This document shows positions 26,828 to 36,523 of a stretch of 64,000 bases of DNA, in pieces. The translations under genes were made by a program, and so were the position numbers. This DNA comes from Bacillota bacterium. GTDB lineage: Bacteria; Bacillota; Clostridia; Acetivibrionales; DSM-1351. The DNA is taken from assembly GCA_023400235.1 (NCBI GenBank), contig JAEXFI010000002.1:1-64000 (forward strand), in the 5' to 3' direction. Position 1 is the stretch's first letter, and the number at the start of each line of letters is the position of its first letter. Below the pieces are notes generated by a model. It was not told where the DNA came from, made no database searches, and saw only the letters and a list, made by a program, of their open reading frames with translations.

Positions 26828-28273
26828 ATGTCGGCGGCTGAAAAGGAAAAAACTGCGCATAAGAGTATCAAGGCCAGGCTGGTAGGGAATTTTATAATTA
26901 TCATATTAATCAGCGTCCTGGCGTTTGAAGGACTGCTGATTTACTTTACCCGTTTTTATTTTTATGGCAACGTGGAGGGTATACTTACAAATCAGATACG
27001 TACCGCTTCTGATTTCTATTCCCAGTACTTTTCTAATGTTTCACTTGAGGTGAATATTGCCGACAATGCAGACGTTTTTTGGAGACAGACCGATGCGCAG
27101 GTGCAGATAGTCCGGCAGGACGGAGAAATACTGCTGGACTCTGAAGGGCTGAAAAGCAGCAGGAAGGTTGAGACCGGCGACTTTAAAAATGCTGCCGCAG
27201 GAGAAAAGGGTGTGTGGACGGGATACATTCACGGAACGGGTAAAAAACAGCATGCCATGTCTGTGGCCTATCCCTTAAAAGCAGACGGTGAGCAGGTGGG
27301 AGTTCTGAGATTTATTACCTCCCTGGAGGAAATAGACAAGATAATTTTCAATATCTCGGTCATATTTATAGTCATTGGAGTTTTTGTAGTACTTGTGACC
27401 ATTGTTATCAGCCTCATTCTGGCCCACAGCATAGTGCAGCCTCTGAAGCTCATAACGGCTGCAGCGGCGACTATGGCAAAGGGCAGCATGGACATCAGGA
27501 TTCAAAAGGACAGAGCTGACGAAATAGGAATCTTGTCAGACACTCTTAATTATATGGCTGCCGAGGTACAGAAAAGAGACGGAATAAAAAACGACTTCAT
27601 ATCCATGGTATCTCACGAACTGAGAACCCCTCTTACATCTATCAAGGGCTGGGCAAATACCATAATTGATGACGGGTTCAGTGACAGGGAAATCCTTAAG
27701 GATGGCCTGAATATAATTGTCAAGGAAAGCGACAGACTGACTAATATGGTGGAGGAGCTGCTGGATTTCTCAAGGTTTGTATCGGGCAAGGTGGAATTGA
27801 ACAGGGAAAAAACCCAGGTAGGTCAACTGGTTGACTACCTGGAGAAATATATGCTCACCAGAGCGAAAAAAGAGAATATACATTTTACCGTTGAGTGCGG
27901 ACAAATCCCTGAAACTGAATTGGACAGGGATAAGCTCAAGCAGGTACTGCTGAACCTCCTGGGAAATTCCTTCAAATTTACCCAACCCGGAGGAAATATT
28001 TCACTTAAAGCACACTACAGCCAGGGGCAGATTGTTTTTACGGTGGAAGACGATGGCTGCGGTATAAGCAGTGAGGAACTCCCGTTTGTAAAGGAGAAGT
28101 TTTACAAGGGCAAAAACAGCAAATCCCAGACCGGACTTGGCCTGTCAATATGCGATGAAATTGTCAGGCTTCACGGAGGAGAGCTGCACATAGAAAGCCG
28201 TCAGGGACAGGGGACCACTGTTACGGTAAAGCTGCCCCATACGGCTCCGTATAGCAGCGGCGCAGGCCTATAA
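26828..28273 (+). CDS. Sensor histidine kinase
   Basis: 481 residues. The first span (about 18-40) and the second (about 172-200) enclose an outside sensor domain of about 130 residues. Then come a HAMP linker (HSIVQPLKLITAAAATMAKG), the HisKA dimerisation helix with H263 in MVSHELRTPLTSIKGW, and the HATPase core: N-box LLNLLGNSFKFT, G1 VEDDGCGIS, F-box FVKEKFYKG, G2 GLGLSIC. It would autophosphorylate H263 and pass the phosphate to D53 of the upstream regulator. The stimulus is unknown; this layout is like envelope-stress kinases. Complete. Confidence 0.94.
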   Translation: MSAAEKEKTAHKSIKARLVGNFIIIILISVLAFEGLLIYFTRFYFYGNVEGILTNQIRTASDFYSQYFSNVSLEVNIADNADVFWRQTDAQVQIVRQDGEILLDSEGLKSSRKVETGDFKNAAAGEKGVWTGYIHGTGKKQHAMSVAYPLKADGEQVGVLRFITSLEEIDKIIFNISVIFIVIGVFVVLVTIVISLILAHSIVQPLKLITAAAATMAKGSMDIRIQKDRADEIGILSDTLNYMAAEVQKRDGIKNDFISMVSHELRTPLTSIKGWANTIIDDGFSDREILKDGLNIIVKESDRLTNMVEELLDFSRFVSGKVELNREKTQVGQLVDYLEKYMLTRAKKENIHFTVECGQIPETELDRDKLKQVLLNLLGNSFKFTQPGGNISLKAHYSQGQIVFTVEDDGCGISSEELPFVKEKFYKGKNSKSQTGLGLSICDEIVRLHGGELHIESRQGQGTTVTVKLPHTAPYSSGAGL

Positions 28274-28292
28274 ATGGGAAATGAGGAGAGAC

Positions 28293-29756
28293 ATGAAGGG
28301 AAAATATCGGTTTTTTATTATTACATTAGCAGCAGTATTCTGCTTTATATTTACCGGGTGTTCCAGCATAGGCTTTGATATAGAGGATACTATAAGCGCT
28401 CCTGAATATGATACTATGGCGGTTCAGGGCACGTGGAAAATAGACGGGTTCATATCAGCCCTGCCCCAGGGGAAAAATGCCGGAGAAGATCAGGAGCTTG
28501 TTAAAAGCAAATATCTGCAACAGTGGGCGGTCTTTGATAACGAGCTGGGGGCCGTTGGGCCGGAAACCTGTGTAAATCCCAAATACAGAATAATTAAAAC
28601 AACTGCCGACTCCTTCATACAGGGCAAATACAGAGTGGATGAAGCAAAGCTGGGGCTGCTCAAGCAGGAGGTGTATGTAGCCAGCATATCAAGCGGCAGC
28701 CAGCTTTTTTACGAGTTGATTATCACTGACTCAAGTACGGCATATGTCTATATGGATAACGGCTTCCTGGTGCTTAAGAAAACCTCCGACCAGGTGGACG
28801 CAAAGCTCAAGGAAAAGAGTCTCAGCCACGTGGGACAAAATGTCAACAGCGGACGATATGAGGAGGACCCTTTATTGAGGTCGGGAATTCTTCTGGGCAT
28901 ACGTGCCGCCGACAATTCCTACAGAACCCTGTGGATATATTCCAAAAACAGGAATATAGAAACCACCGACTGGATAAAGCAGCTGCTGGTTCCCAGGGCA
29001 AAAGGCTTCTGGCAGGTAGGAACCATAAATGAGAGCAATATTCACGCAATATATGCACAGGCCTTTAATGATAAATACATGCCTCCCAAAAGCCTTGGGG
29101 ATGTGCTGGACGGAAATCTGCTGAAAATACAGCAGGGGACGAAAATAAATTTTGCAGGAAATGATTATATAGGCATTGAAGACAGTGACCTTCTGAGGGT
29201 TTATCCCGTTGAGCACCTTAAGTCCGGTCTGACAGTCTCACTGCAGGATATAGCCCAGGGTGGGGCGGACAACATATTTGAACAGTCTTATATGGACTTT
29301 GCAGCCTCTGTTAAGGGGGCAGCCTACAACAAAATAATACGCAAAACCGATACAAGAAATTTTACGTTAATGAGACGTAACGGACACTGGGTTTTAAAAA
29401 GCAGGCTTTATTTTCAGCAGCCCTTTGAAAAGGATTTTATGGATTTTGATATAAGGATGATGGTACCGGACAGGCTGATTCAATATGACGAAATGAATAT
29501 TCCGTGGAATGATATAAAGGCAAAGCTTCCGTGGACATCTGACGCTTTCATGTCGCCCAACAAGGATATTGCCGTCCTGGCAGACAGTAAAAGCCTGTGT
29601 GTATACTCCATAAAAAACAGCAGCAGTATAAACCGGCAGCTTCTTAAGCTTGAGCTGACCAAGGGGGATACAATAGTAATGGCGGAATGGTCTATTGGAA
29701 GATATGCTGTTTTGTGGGATAATTTTGTTAATAAGCTGCAAAAAATGAATTATTGA
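28293..29756 (+). CDS. Lipoprotein of unknown function linked to a two-component system
   Basis: 487 residues from the ATG at 28293 (AGGAG 4 bp upstream; an ATG 12 bp earlier is possible). A lipoprotein signal (FFIITLAAVFCFIFTGC, Cys as lipobox) anchors it to the membrane outer face. The rest is a beta-rich region without catalytic motifs. Segments such as YVASISSGSQLFYELIITDS and DNFVNKLQKMNY at the C terminus are not diagnostic. Position directly behind the kinase gene (20 bp) suggests it modulates signal input or is its target. No family recognised. Confidence 0.7.
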   Translation: MKGKYRFFIITLAAVFCFIFTGCSSIGFDIEDTISAPEYDTMAVQGTWKIDGFISALPQGKNAGEDQELVKSKYLQQWAVFDNELGAVGPETCVNPKYRIIKTTADSFIQGKYRVDEAKLGLLKQEVYVASISSGSQLFYELIITDSSTAYVYMDNGFLVLKKTSDQVDAKLKEKSLSHVGQNVNSGRYEEDPLLRSGILLGIRAADNSYRTLWIYSKNRNIETTDWIKQLLVPRAKGFWQVGTINESNIHAIYAQAFNDKYMPPKSLGDVLDGNLLKIQQGTKINFAGNDYIGIEDSDLLRVYPVEHLKSGLTVSLQDIAQGGADNIFEQSYMDFAASVKGAAYNKIIRKTDTRNFTLMRRNGHWVLKSRLYFQQPFEKDFMDFDIRMMVPDRLIQYDEMNIPWNDIKAKLPWTSDAFMSPNKDIAVLADSKSLCVYSIKNSSSINRQLLKLELTKGDTIVMAEWSIGRYAVLWDNFVNKLQKMNY

Positions 29757-29832
29757 TTATATTAGCAGGAATAATATAAGTTATGCTTTAGCTATTTGGA
29801 ACATAATTATGGCAATTGAAAGGTAGAGGGTT

Positions 29833-32298
29833 ATGACTGAACTGGAAGCAAGAAAAGAACGCATAGTGGCATTCATGAGGGAATCGGCATACAAGCCGCT
29901 GTTATTCAAGGAGCTGGCAATGGTACTTGATGTACCGTCTGAAGATATTGAACTTTTCAAAGAAGTATTGACCGAACTGGAAGAGGAGGGAAGGATATTT
30001 TTGACTCATGCCAACAGGTATGGTGTGCCCTCCAGGCTTAACCTGGCTGCAGGGAGAATCCAGGGGCATGAGCGAGGCTATGGCTTTCTGATTCCAGATG
30101 ATGAAATGCTGGAGGACGTATTTATTCCTGCCGACAGTCTAAATGGTGCCATGCATGGTGACAAGGCTGTGGCAAGGGTAAATAAGAAAAGCTCCTCCGA
30201 CAGGAGGATGGAGGGCGAGATTGTAAAAATCATCAAGCGTGCCAACACCACCCTGGTAGGAACCTTTGAGAAAAGCCTCAGCTTTGGCTTTGTAATACCT
30301 GACAACAAGCGTATATCCGGAGATATATTCGTATCAAAGGGTGAATTCAACGGAGCTAAAAAGGGGCAGAAGGTGGTAGTTGAAATACTGAAGTACCCTG
30401 AACAGAGGAGAAATGCCGAAGGCCGGATAGTTGAAATAATAGGTGATGCAAATCAGCCGGGGACCGACATACTTTCCATAATAAAATCCTATAACCTGGA
30501 GGAGGAGTTCCCGGCGGAGGTTATGGCTCAGACTGAAAGCATCAAGGATACCGTTACAAAAGAAATGCAGAAGGGGAGAAGGGACTTAAGAGGTCTGAGG
30601 ATGGTCACTATAGACGGTGAGGATGCAAAGGACCTGGATGATGCGGTGTCGGTGGAGATACTGCCCAACGGCAACTACCGGCTGGGAGTGCATATTGCCG
30701 ATGTTACCCATTATGTTACTGAGAACTCACCGCTGGATATTGAGGCCCTTAACAGGGGCACCAGTGTCTATCTTGTTGACCGGGTGATACCAATGCTGCC
30801 CCGGAAGCTGTCAAACGGTATATGCAGCCTGAATCCCCAGGTTGACAGGCTGAGCTTTACCGTAATGATGGAAATAGACAAATACGGCAAGGTGTATAAC
30901 CACGAGATATTTGAAAGTGTAATAAATATTGACGAAAGAATGACCTATACAAATGTATATAAAATCTTGAAAGAACAGGATGAGGAGCTGATAAAAAGGT
31001 ACAGCCATGTTGTGCCGGATTTTCATATAATGCATGAGCTGGCATTGCTGCTGAGAAAGAAGCGGTTTCAAAGAGGGGCAATCGACTTTGACTTTGACGA
31101 AGCGAAGGTTGTGCTTGATGAAAACGGGAAGCCTGTTGAGGTTAAGAGATATGAGATAACCATAGCAAACCAGATTATAGAGGAGTTCATGCTGGTATGC
31201 AACGAGACAGTGGCAGAGCATTTTTTCTGGACAAATACGCCCTTTGTGTATAGAATTCACGAAGATCCGGACGAGGAGAAAATTGCTGCACTGAACGAAT
31301 TTGTATACAATTTGGGCTACAGCATCAAGGGTATCAATAAAATCCATCCCAGAGCTCTACAGGACCTTTTGGAGAAAGTTAAGGGAACACAGCATGAAAG
31401 AATCATAAGTACTGTCATGCTCAGATCTCTGCAGAAGGCAAAATACAGCAGTGAAGGCGTCGGTCATTTCGGACTGGCTGCAAAATACTACTGCCACTTT
31501 ACTTCGCCAATCAGAAGATATCCTGATTTGATAATACACAGGATTATGAAGCAGTACCTGAAGGGAGAAATGTCAGAGCAGAGAATAGGACATCTGGAAG
31601 GGCTGCTGCCCGAGATAGCAAAGCAGTGCTCTGAGAGGGAAAGGGCGGCGGATGAAGCAGAAAGGGAAAGTGAAGACCTGAAAAAGGTTGAATATATGAA
31701 GGCTCATGAAGGAGAAGTGTTTAAAGGCATTATAGCCAATGTCACCTCCTTCGGAATGTTCATAGAACTTGACAACACCATAGAGGGGCTTGTGAGAATG
31801 AGCAGCATGGAGGATGATTATTACAACTACGATGAAAGACGGTTTTCACTGATTGGTGAGCGGACCAAAAAGGTGTTCAGGATTGGGGACACTGTGAGCG
31901 TAATACTTGCCAGGGCGGATATTTCAACCAGGAAGATAGAGTTTGTGCTGGTGGATGCAGAGGATGAGGAAGAGGATGACCTGGGGGAATTTGACGAGGC
32001 GGCGGAAGATAGATTTATATTCAGCAGCCAGACAAAGCAGGGGTCAGGCCGTTCAAAAGGGGCGGGAGCCAAGTCGGCAGGCCCGCGGACAGCAGGCCCA
32101 AGGGAAGGTACAAGGACCGGTACAAGGACAGCAGGGGCCGGGCGGAAGCCCTTGACCAATAGGGACAAGGCTCTTGGCGCTTCACAGATATCCGAAAAAA
32201 ACACAACCGCCGGAAGCAAGCCAAATAAAAAAGGCAAAATCATGGATAAAAAAGTTTACGATAAAATAAACGGCAAGGGCAAAAGAAAGAAAAAGTAG
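29833..32298 (+). CDS. rnr: Ribonuclease R
   Basis: 821 residues. Order: N-terminal winged helix (PLLFKELAMVLDVPSEDIEL), two cold-shock domains (GRIQGHERGYGFLIPDD and KSLSFGFVIPDNKRISGDIF), the RNB catalytic domain with the Asp cluster in TIDGEDAKDLDDAVSVE, the S1 domain (GIIANVTSFGMFIELDNTIE) and a basic Lys/Arg/Gly/Thr-rich tail from about 740 (SQTKQGSGRSKGAG...). This is the hydrolytic 3'-5' exoribonuclease that removes structured RNA and takes part in ribosome rescue. In many Firmicutes rnr is followed by smpB and near secG; here smpB is not downstream. ATG preceded by AGGTAGAGGGTT. Confidence 0.96.
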   Translation: MTELEARKERIVAFMRESAYKPLLFKELAMVLDVPSEDIELFKEVLTELEEEGRIFLTHANRYGVPSRLNLAAGRIQGHERGYGFLIPDDEMLEDVFIPADSLNGAMHGDKAVARVNKKSSSDRRMEGEIVKIIKRANTTLVGTFEKSLSFGFVIPDNKRISGDIFVSKGEFNGAKKGQKVVVEILKYPEQRRNAEGRIVEIIGDANQPGTDILSIIKSYNLEEEFPAEVMAQTESIKDTVTKEMQKGRRDLRGLRMVTIDGEDAKDLDDAVSVEILPNGNYRLGVHIADVTHYVTENSPLDIEALNRGTSVYLVDRVIPMLPRKLSNGICSLNPQVDRLSFTVMMEIDKYGKVYNHEIFESVINIDERMTYTNVYKILKEQDEELIKRYSHVVPDFHIMHELALLLRKKRFQRGAIDFDFDEAKVVLDENGKPVEVKRYEITIANQIIEEFMLVCNETVAEHFFWTNTPFVYRIHEDPDEEKIAALNEFVYNLGYSIKGINKIHPRALQDLLEKVKGTQHERIISTVMLRSLQKAKYSSEGVGHFGLAAKYYCHFTSPIRRYPDLIIHRIMKQYLKGEMSEQRIGHLEGLLPEIAKQCSERERAADEAERESEDLKKVEYMKAHEGEVFKGIIANVTSFGMFIELDNTIEGLVRMSSMEDDYYNYDERRFSLIGERTKKVFRIGDTVSVILARADISTRKIEFVLVDAEDEEEDDLGEFDEAAEDRFIFSSQTKQGSGRSKGAGAKSAGPRTAGPREGTRTGTRTAGAGRKPLTNRDKALGASQISEKNTTAGSKPNKKGKIMDKKVYDKINGKGKRKKK

Positions 32299-32337
32299 AA
32301 TCATTTTAATTATTATAAAATCTGACTTAAATCAAAA

Positions 32338-32378
32338 GGAGCTGTAAAACCAACTGAAAAATTGGCTTTACAGCTCCT
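32338..32378. terminator. Bidirectional hairpin after rnr
   Basis: AGGAGCTGTAAA/TTTACAGCTCCT with inner CCAA/TTGG pairs. On the reverse strand it is followed by a T-rich stretch, so it probably ends the HPr-like gene, and it can stop rnr readthrough. Confidence 0.8.
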
Positions 32379-32429
32379 CATTCTGCGCCTTAGCGCCTGG
32401 ATTCCAATTAAAACGGCTTAAGCCTGAAA

Positions 32430-32657
32430 TTAAACTACAAAACGTTTGATTTCATCGCAGAAGTTTCCGCAATCATCAATCTGAATCTCTACTCTGATGG
32501 GCTTGCTCAGATCAAGACTGAAAATGCCCATAATTGACTTGGCATCTACAATATAACGTCCTGACGACAAATCAACATCAAAATCATACTTGTTTACAAT
32601 ATTAACGAAATCTTTTACATCATTAATAGATTTTAAAGAAATATCAAATGCCTTCAT
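32430..32657 (-). CDS. HPr-like protein lacking the active-site His
   Basis: 75 residues from MKAFDISLKS (GGAGG 9 bp upstream). The fold pattern is HPr: AFDISL strand, a helix of about 15 residues (INDVKDFVNIVNKYDF), GRYIVDAKSIMGIFSLDLS, then VEIQIDDCGN and FCDEIKRFV. The regulatory Ser region (DAKSIMG) is retained. The His-15 loop normally written G-L-H-A-R-P is replaced by S-I-N-D-V-K-D, so it cannot carry phosphate from Enzyme I. A Crh-like or purely regulatory role in carbon sensing is inferred. Clostridia often have such paralogues. Confidence 0.8.
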   Translation of the reverse strand: MKAFDISLKSINDVKDFVNIVNKYDFDVDLSSGRYIVDAKSIMGIFSLDLSKPIRVEIQIDDCGNFCDEIKRFVV

Positions 32658-33070
32658 ATTATCCATCCTCCTATAAAAGGTAAAAATCAAATTTGCTAAA
32701 TTTATACTTTAATATTATCTTCTTTTTATATTTTAGTCAATCGAGATGTTTGTATACCCTGGGACAAATTATGGGGGGAACCCCTTAAACCCGCATGGAT
32801 AAAGGGGTTGGGACAGTGTTGTGCATATTTTACAAACTTTTCTTGTTGTTTTCATTCAATAATATCAGTGCAGCCGTCACCAGGCTGTGCAGTTACAAGG
32901 GTTACAGGAGTATCTTTGATTAATGGAGTCTGGTAATGGTAATATATAAATGGTATTAATTTATCAGATTGTACAGATAAGAAGCTTCAGCTTAGCCGGA
33001 ACAAGCAAAAATTATCATGAATTCCATGAAGTTATTTCTTATACTATAGACATACAGAGGGGGTGATTAA
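32658..33070. other. Intergenic region with a short hairpin
   Basis: 413 bp without a gene. AACCCCTT (32779-32786) pairs with AAGGGGTT (32802-32809). The rest is AT-rich and ends at GAGGGGGTGATTAA, the ribosome binding site of the AraC-VOC gene. Confidence 0.4.
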
Positions 33071-33862
33071 ATGGAGACGGTAAGCTGCATTCAAAGGGCA
33101 ATTGACTTTATGGAGGATAATATACTTGAGGATATAAGGCCTGAAGTTATCGCAAGTCAGGCATATATGTCAAGCTTTCAATTTCAGCGTGTGTTCTCTG
33201 CCGTATGCGGTGTTACGCTTGGTGACTATATCCGCAATCGAAGATTAGTACTGGCAGGAGTTGAGATATCATCCTCCGAGTCAAAGATAATTGACATTGC
33301 TCTCAAATATGGTTATGAGTCACCAGAGAGCTTTTCACGTGCTTTTACTCGTTTCCATGGGGTTTCTCCTATGACAGCGCGCAGTCATATAGAGAAAATC
33401 AATTTATTCCCCAAAATATCTGTTAAATCTATATTAGGAGGAAAACAAGCAATGGAAGATCTGAAGGAAAGAGGGTATTCGGTTAAGGAAAACGGTCCTG
33501 TCTATTACACGAAGGACATGGATAAAACCGCCAAATGGTTTGAAACTGTATTAGGCTGGTACGTAAATATTGATGAAAGAAATAAGGATGGAGTAGGGAC
33601 TTATGGATGTGCATTGCCAATACCCGGGGAATTGGTCAATATGAAGATAACCACATTTAATGGCATTCACCTGTTTTATGGGGAACCAGCAAGACAAACT
33701 GTTTCTTTCATGCGTGTTGAGGGCGTGGAACAGCTATACTCATTTGTGAGGAAAAATGGCTGGGATCAGATAACGGAAGTTAAAACCCAGAATTGGGGAG
33801 GTAAGGAATGCGAGGTAACAACAATTGATGGCAGTATCATGAGATTTTTTCAGTTGGATTGA
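33071..33862 (+). CDS. AraC-type regulator fused to a VOC/glyoxalase-like domain
   Basis: 263 residues. Residues 1 to about 105 are a Rob/SoxS-type AraC DNA-binding domain: VIASQAYMSSFQFQRVFSAV, IIDIALKYGYESPESFSRAF, FHGVSPMTARSHI. After a linker, residues about 140-262 look like a vicinal-oxygen-chelate domain: GPVYYTKDMDKTAKWFETVL, GWYVNIDERNKDGVG and a strand-rich end (EVTTIDGSIMRFFQLD). The usual partner for this HTH is a GyrI-like ligand domain; a VOC domain would act as a small-molecule sensor instead. It stands alone; targets unknown. Confidence 0.78.
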   Translation: METVSCIQRAIDFMEDNILEDIRPEVIASQAYMSSFQFQRVFSAVCGVTLGDYIRNRRLVLAGVEISSSESKIIDIALKYGYESPESFSRAFTRFHGVSPMTARSHIEKINLFPKISVKSILGGKQAMEDLKERGYSVKENGPVYYTKDMDKTAKWFETVLGWYVNIDERNKDGVGTYGCALPIPGELVNMKITTFNGIHLFYGEPARQTVSFMRVEGVEQLYSFVRKNGWDQITEVKTQNWGGKECEVTTIDGSIMRFFQLD

Positions 33863-33924
33863 TAATTCTCAGGCTATTAATGTGAAACTTTGCAGGTGAG
33901 CTGGTTGTATTATTTAGAAATTCA

Positions 33925-34308
33925 GAAATATGTGTATATCTAATAAAGAAAAAACCAGAAAATGTGCTCAGCAAGCTTCACTTGAATATGAACGACGGTG
34001 TTGCTATTTCTGCAATTACTCTTGCAGAACTTATGCATGGCGTAGAAGCAAGTGCATACCCGGAAAAAAACGCAATTGCACTAAATCAGTTCTTGTCAAT
34101 TGTGGACATCTTGCCATTTGATGATGAAGCAGCTGCAGAATGCGGGATAATTTGTGCGACATTATGGCGGAAAGGAACTCCGATTGGAGCTATGGATATG
34201 CTGATTGCAGCACATGCGAAGGCCAAAGGTCTTATTATCGTCACTAATAATGTCCGTGAATTCGAGCGAGTTGAAGGACTTGGGCTCGAGAATTGGGTCG
34301 ATGCATAG
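33925..34308 (+). pseudogene. Truncated VapC-like PIN-domain toxin
   Basis: The frame contains most of a VapC PIN domain: ICVYLIKKKPENVLSKL, ISAITLAELMHGVEAS (conserved Glu), PFDDEAAAECG, PIGAMDMLIAAHAKAKG (conserved Asp) and TNNVREFERVEGL. The usual N terminus with the first catalytic Asp (M-x-x-L-D-T-N) is missing: the frame reads RNSEICVYL with no start codon. No antitoxin gene precedes it. The first in-frame start (GTG, 33964) would give a 114-residue piece without the first Asp. It is probably an inactive remnant of a type II toxin-antitoxin system. Confidence 0.7.
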
Positions 34309-34338
34309 AAGTCACCCAGAATAGCTTAGCATATCAAG

Positions 34339-34373
34339 AAACGAGGCACTTAATTGCGAAGTACCTCGTTTTT
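34339..34373 (+). terminator. Hairpin after the vapC remnant
   Basis: AAACGAGG/CCTCGTTTTT with inner AC/GT pairs and a T run. Strong intrinsic terminator. Confidence 0.75.
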
Positions 34374-34537
34374 CTTATCGGTTTGGGGTATGGTTCAAAA
34401 GCTTCCCCATTGAGCTGCGTATTTGGGCGGGTTCTTTTTAATTATGGGCAACGATATACCCCGTGCTGTTAAAACCTTTAAAGTTGTGGTAAAATAACGG
34501 TACACTTTTATATGGCAATGAGGGGAATAATACCGGC

Positions 34538-35905
34538 ATGGAAAAAAATAATATGGGAAATGCAGATCAAAACCCAAATAGTAATGGGCTTACCAACAAC
34601 AAAAAGACCGTGAGTTTCCACACTCTTGGCTGCAAGGTCAACCAGTATGAATCAGAAGCTGTATCAGCCCTGTTTGAAAAGGAGGGCTATACTATTGTTT
34701 CCTTTGATGAAACCTCGGATGTTTATATAATAAATACCTGTACCGTCACAAATCTCAGTGACAGGAAGTCCAGACAGGCAATAAGGAAGGCAAAGAAGCA
34801 GAATCCTGATTCCATAGTAGCCGTCATGGGCTGTTATTCCCAGACTGCTCCCGAGGAGGTATTAAAAATACCCGGTGTGAATCTGGTCATAGGTACAAAG
34901 GACAGAAACAGGATACTGGAGTATGTGGACAGGCTTGAAGCCGGGGAATGCAGGATAAACGCAGTGGATAACATAATGACTTCCAGGAGCTTTGAAGAGC
35001 TGAAGGTAAGCACCTATAAGGAGAGAACCAGAGCGTACCTGAAGATTCAGGAGGGCTGCAGCCAGTTCTGCTCCTATTGCATAATACCCTATGCCAGAGG
35101 CCCCATCAGAAGCAGGAAGCCACAGGATATAATTGCTGAAGTCAGGGAATTGTCAATAAACGGCTATACGGAAATTGTACTTACCGGAATCCATCTGGCT
35201 TCCTATGGCAGGGATTTGAAGACCACAAGCCTTCTGGATATCATAAAGAACCTTAATGAAATAGAGGGGATTCAAAGAATAAGACTGGGCTCCATTGAGC
35301 CTACCACCATAACTGAAGAATTTGTAAAGGCAGCGGGAGAAATGCCCAGGCTTTGCCCTCACTACCACCTGTCGCTGCAAAGCGGCTGTGACAGGACCTT
35401 AAAGGCTATGAACAGGAAATATACCTGTGAGCAATATGAAAAGAGTGTTGCCCTGCTGAAGACCTTTATACCGGATGTGGCAATTACCACTGATATAATG
35501 GTGGGCTTCCCGGGTGAGACTGAAGAGGATTTTGACCATTCCCTGGAGTTTGCGGAAAAAATGGGTTTTGCAAAAATTCATGTGTTCAAGTACTCTCCCA
35601 GAAAGGGCACACCAGCTGCACAGGCGGCGGAACAGGTGGCTCCGGAAGTCAAAGAGGCCAGAAGCGAAAAAATGCTGTCATTGTCTGATAGGCTGGAAGA
35701 ACGGTATTTATGTAATTATATCCAGCGGGATATGGAAGTCTTGTTTGAACAGGAGTCCCATGAAATGAAGGGCTGCATGGAGGGCCTGACCAAAAACTAT
35801 ATACGGGTGGCTGCCCAGGGCGGTCCGGAGCTTTCAGGGAAGCTTTTGGGTACAAGGCTGAAAAGAGTTAAAGGAAGCCTGTTTGAAGGGGATATTTTAT
35901 GGTAA
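34538..35905 (+). CDS. mtaB: tRNA t6A37 methylthiotransferase MtaB
   Basis: 455 residues. It adds a methylthio group to t6A37 of tRNAs reading ANN codons. N-terminal cluster Cys: TLGCKVNQYE, NTCTVTN and MGCYSQ. The radical-SAM motif is CSQFCSYC in the central domain (EGCSQFCSYCIIPYARG). The GCKVNQYE form distinguishes MtaB from MiaB and RimO. The first 20 residues (NNMGNADQNPNSNG) are an unusual extension, and the RBS (GAGGGG) is about 12 bp away, so the start is uncertain. No functional oddity. Confidence 0.9.
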   Translation: MEKNNMGNADQNPNSNGLTNNKKTVSFHTLGCKVNQYESEAVSALFEKEGYTIVSFDETSDVYIINTCTVTNLSDRKSRQAIRKAKKQNPDSIVAVMGCYSQTAPEEVLKIPGVNLVIGTKDRNRILEYVDRLEAGECRINAVDNIMTSRSFEELKVSTYKERTRAYLKIQEGCSQFCSYCIIPYARGPIRSRKPQDIIAEVRELSINGYTEIVLTGIHLASYGRDLKTTSLLDIIKNLNEIEGIQRIRLGSIEPTTITEEFVKAAGEMPRLCPHYHLSLQSGCDRTLKAMNRKYTCEQYEKSVALLKTFIPDVAITTDIMVGFPGETEEDFDHSLEFAEKMGFAKIHVFKYSPRKGTPAAQAAEQVAPEVKEARSEKMLSLSDRLEERYLCNYIQRDMEVLFEQESHEMKGCMEGLTKNYIRVAAQGGPELSGKLLGTRLKRVKGSLFEGDILW

Positions 35906-36113
35906 ATACAAACTATATGCAAATTTCCCAAAAAGCATTGGAAATATTTAGCAAGTATTTTGTCGTTGGTACAGCAAAAATGTTGCAAAAGCTTTGAGGA
36001 TATATTAGTATTATTATATAGCGTATATGGATGATTCAAACCTGTTATTCAGGTCAGGCAGTTTACAAAAGCATATAAAACAGAGACTACAGCTACGCTA
36101 GGAAGGTGATGAA
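35906..36113. other. AT-rich promoter region of ireB
   Basis: 208 bp without a gene. It ends in AAGGTGATGAA, the ribosome binding site of ireB. AT-rich tracts at about 35998-36020 could be a promoter but give no clean -35/-10 pair. Confidence 0.3.
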
Positions 36114-36380
36114 ATGGGCATTAATGAAACCATGATGTTTAAAGTTGATAAGGAAAAGGATAACGAAGCAAAAGAGATTTTGATTTCAGTTTATCAGGCG
36201 CTGAAGGAAAAAGGCTATAATCCCATTAATCAGATGGTGGGCTATATTTTGTCCGGAGATCCTACCTACATTACAAACTACAAAAATGCAAGAAGTATTA
36301 TTCGCAGGCTGGAAAGAGACGAGCTGCTGGAGGAAGTTTTGAAGTATTACCTTGAAAGCAACAATACTGCTGTTGAATAA
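36114..36380 (+). CDS. ireB: IreB-family regulatory phosphoprotein (UPF0297)
   Basis: 88 residues. The conserved start is TMMFKVDKEKDNEAKEILIS, followed by ALKEKGYNPINQMVGYILSG, DPTYITNYKNARSIIRRLER and DELLEEVLKYYL, all diagnostic for the YrzL/UPF0297 family. In enterococci IreB is a substrate of the PASTA kinase IreK and controls cell-wall stress responses. The gene begins the conserved ireB-ruvX-yrzB cluster, as in many Firmicutes. AAGGTGATGAA precedes the ATG. Complete. Confidence 0.93.
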   Translation: MGINETMMFKVDKEKDNEAKEILISVYQALKEKGYNPINQMVGYILSGDPTYITNYKNARSIIRRLERDELLEEVLKYYLESNNTAVE

Positions 36381-36523
36381 ATATTATCAGTATTATGAGG
36401 CACTCTAAATAATGGAGTGCCTGATTAATTTATTTCGGCTGTCATATTAAGGATTTGATACAAATCTGACCGTTAGGCTTTCAACGGATGGTAATTAACT
36501 TTTAAAGCGGCATGGAGGGTTAA

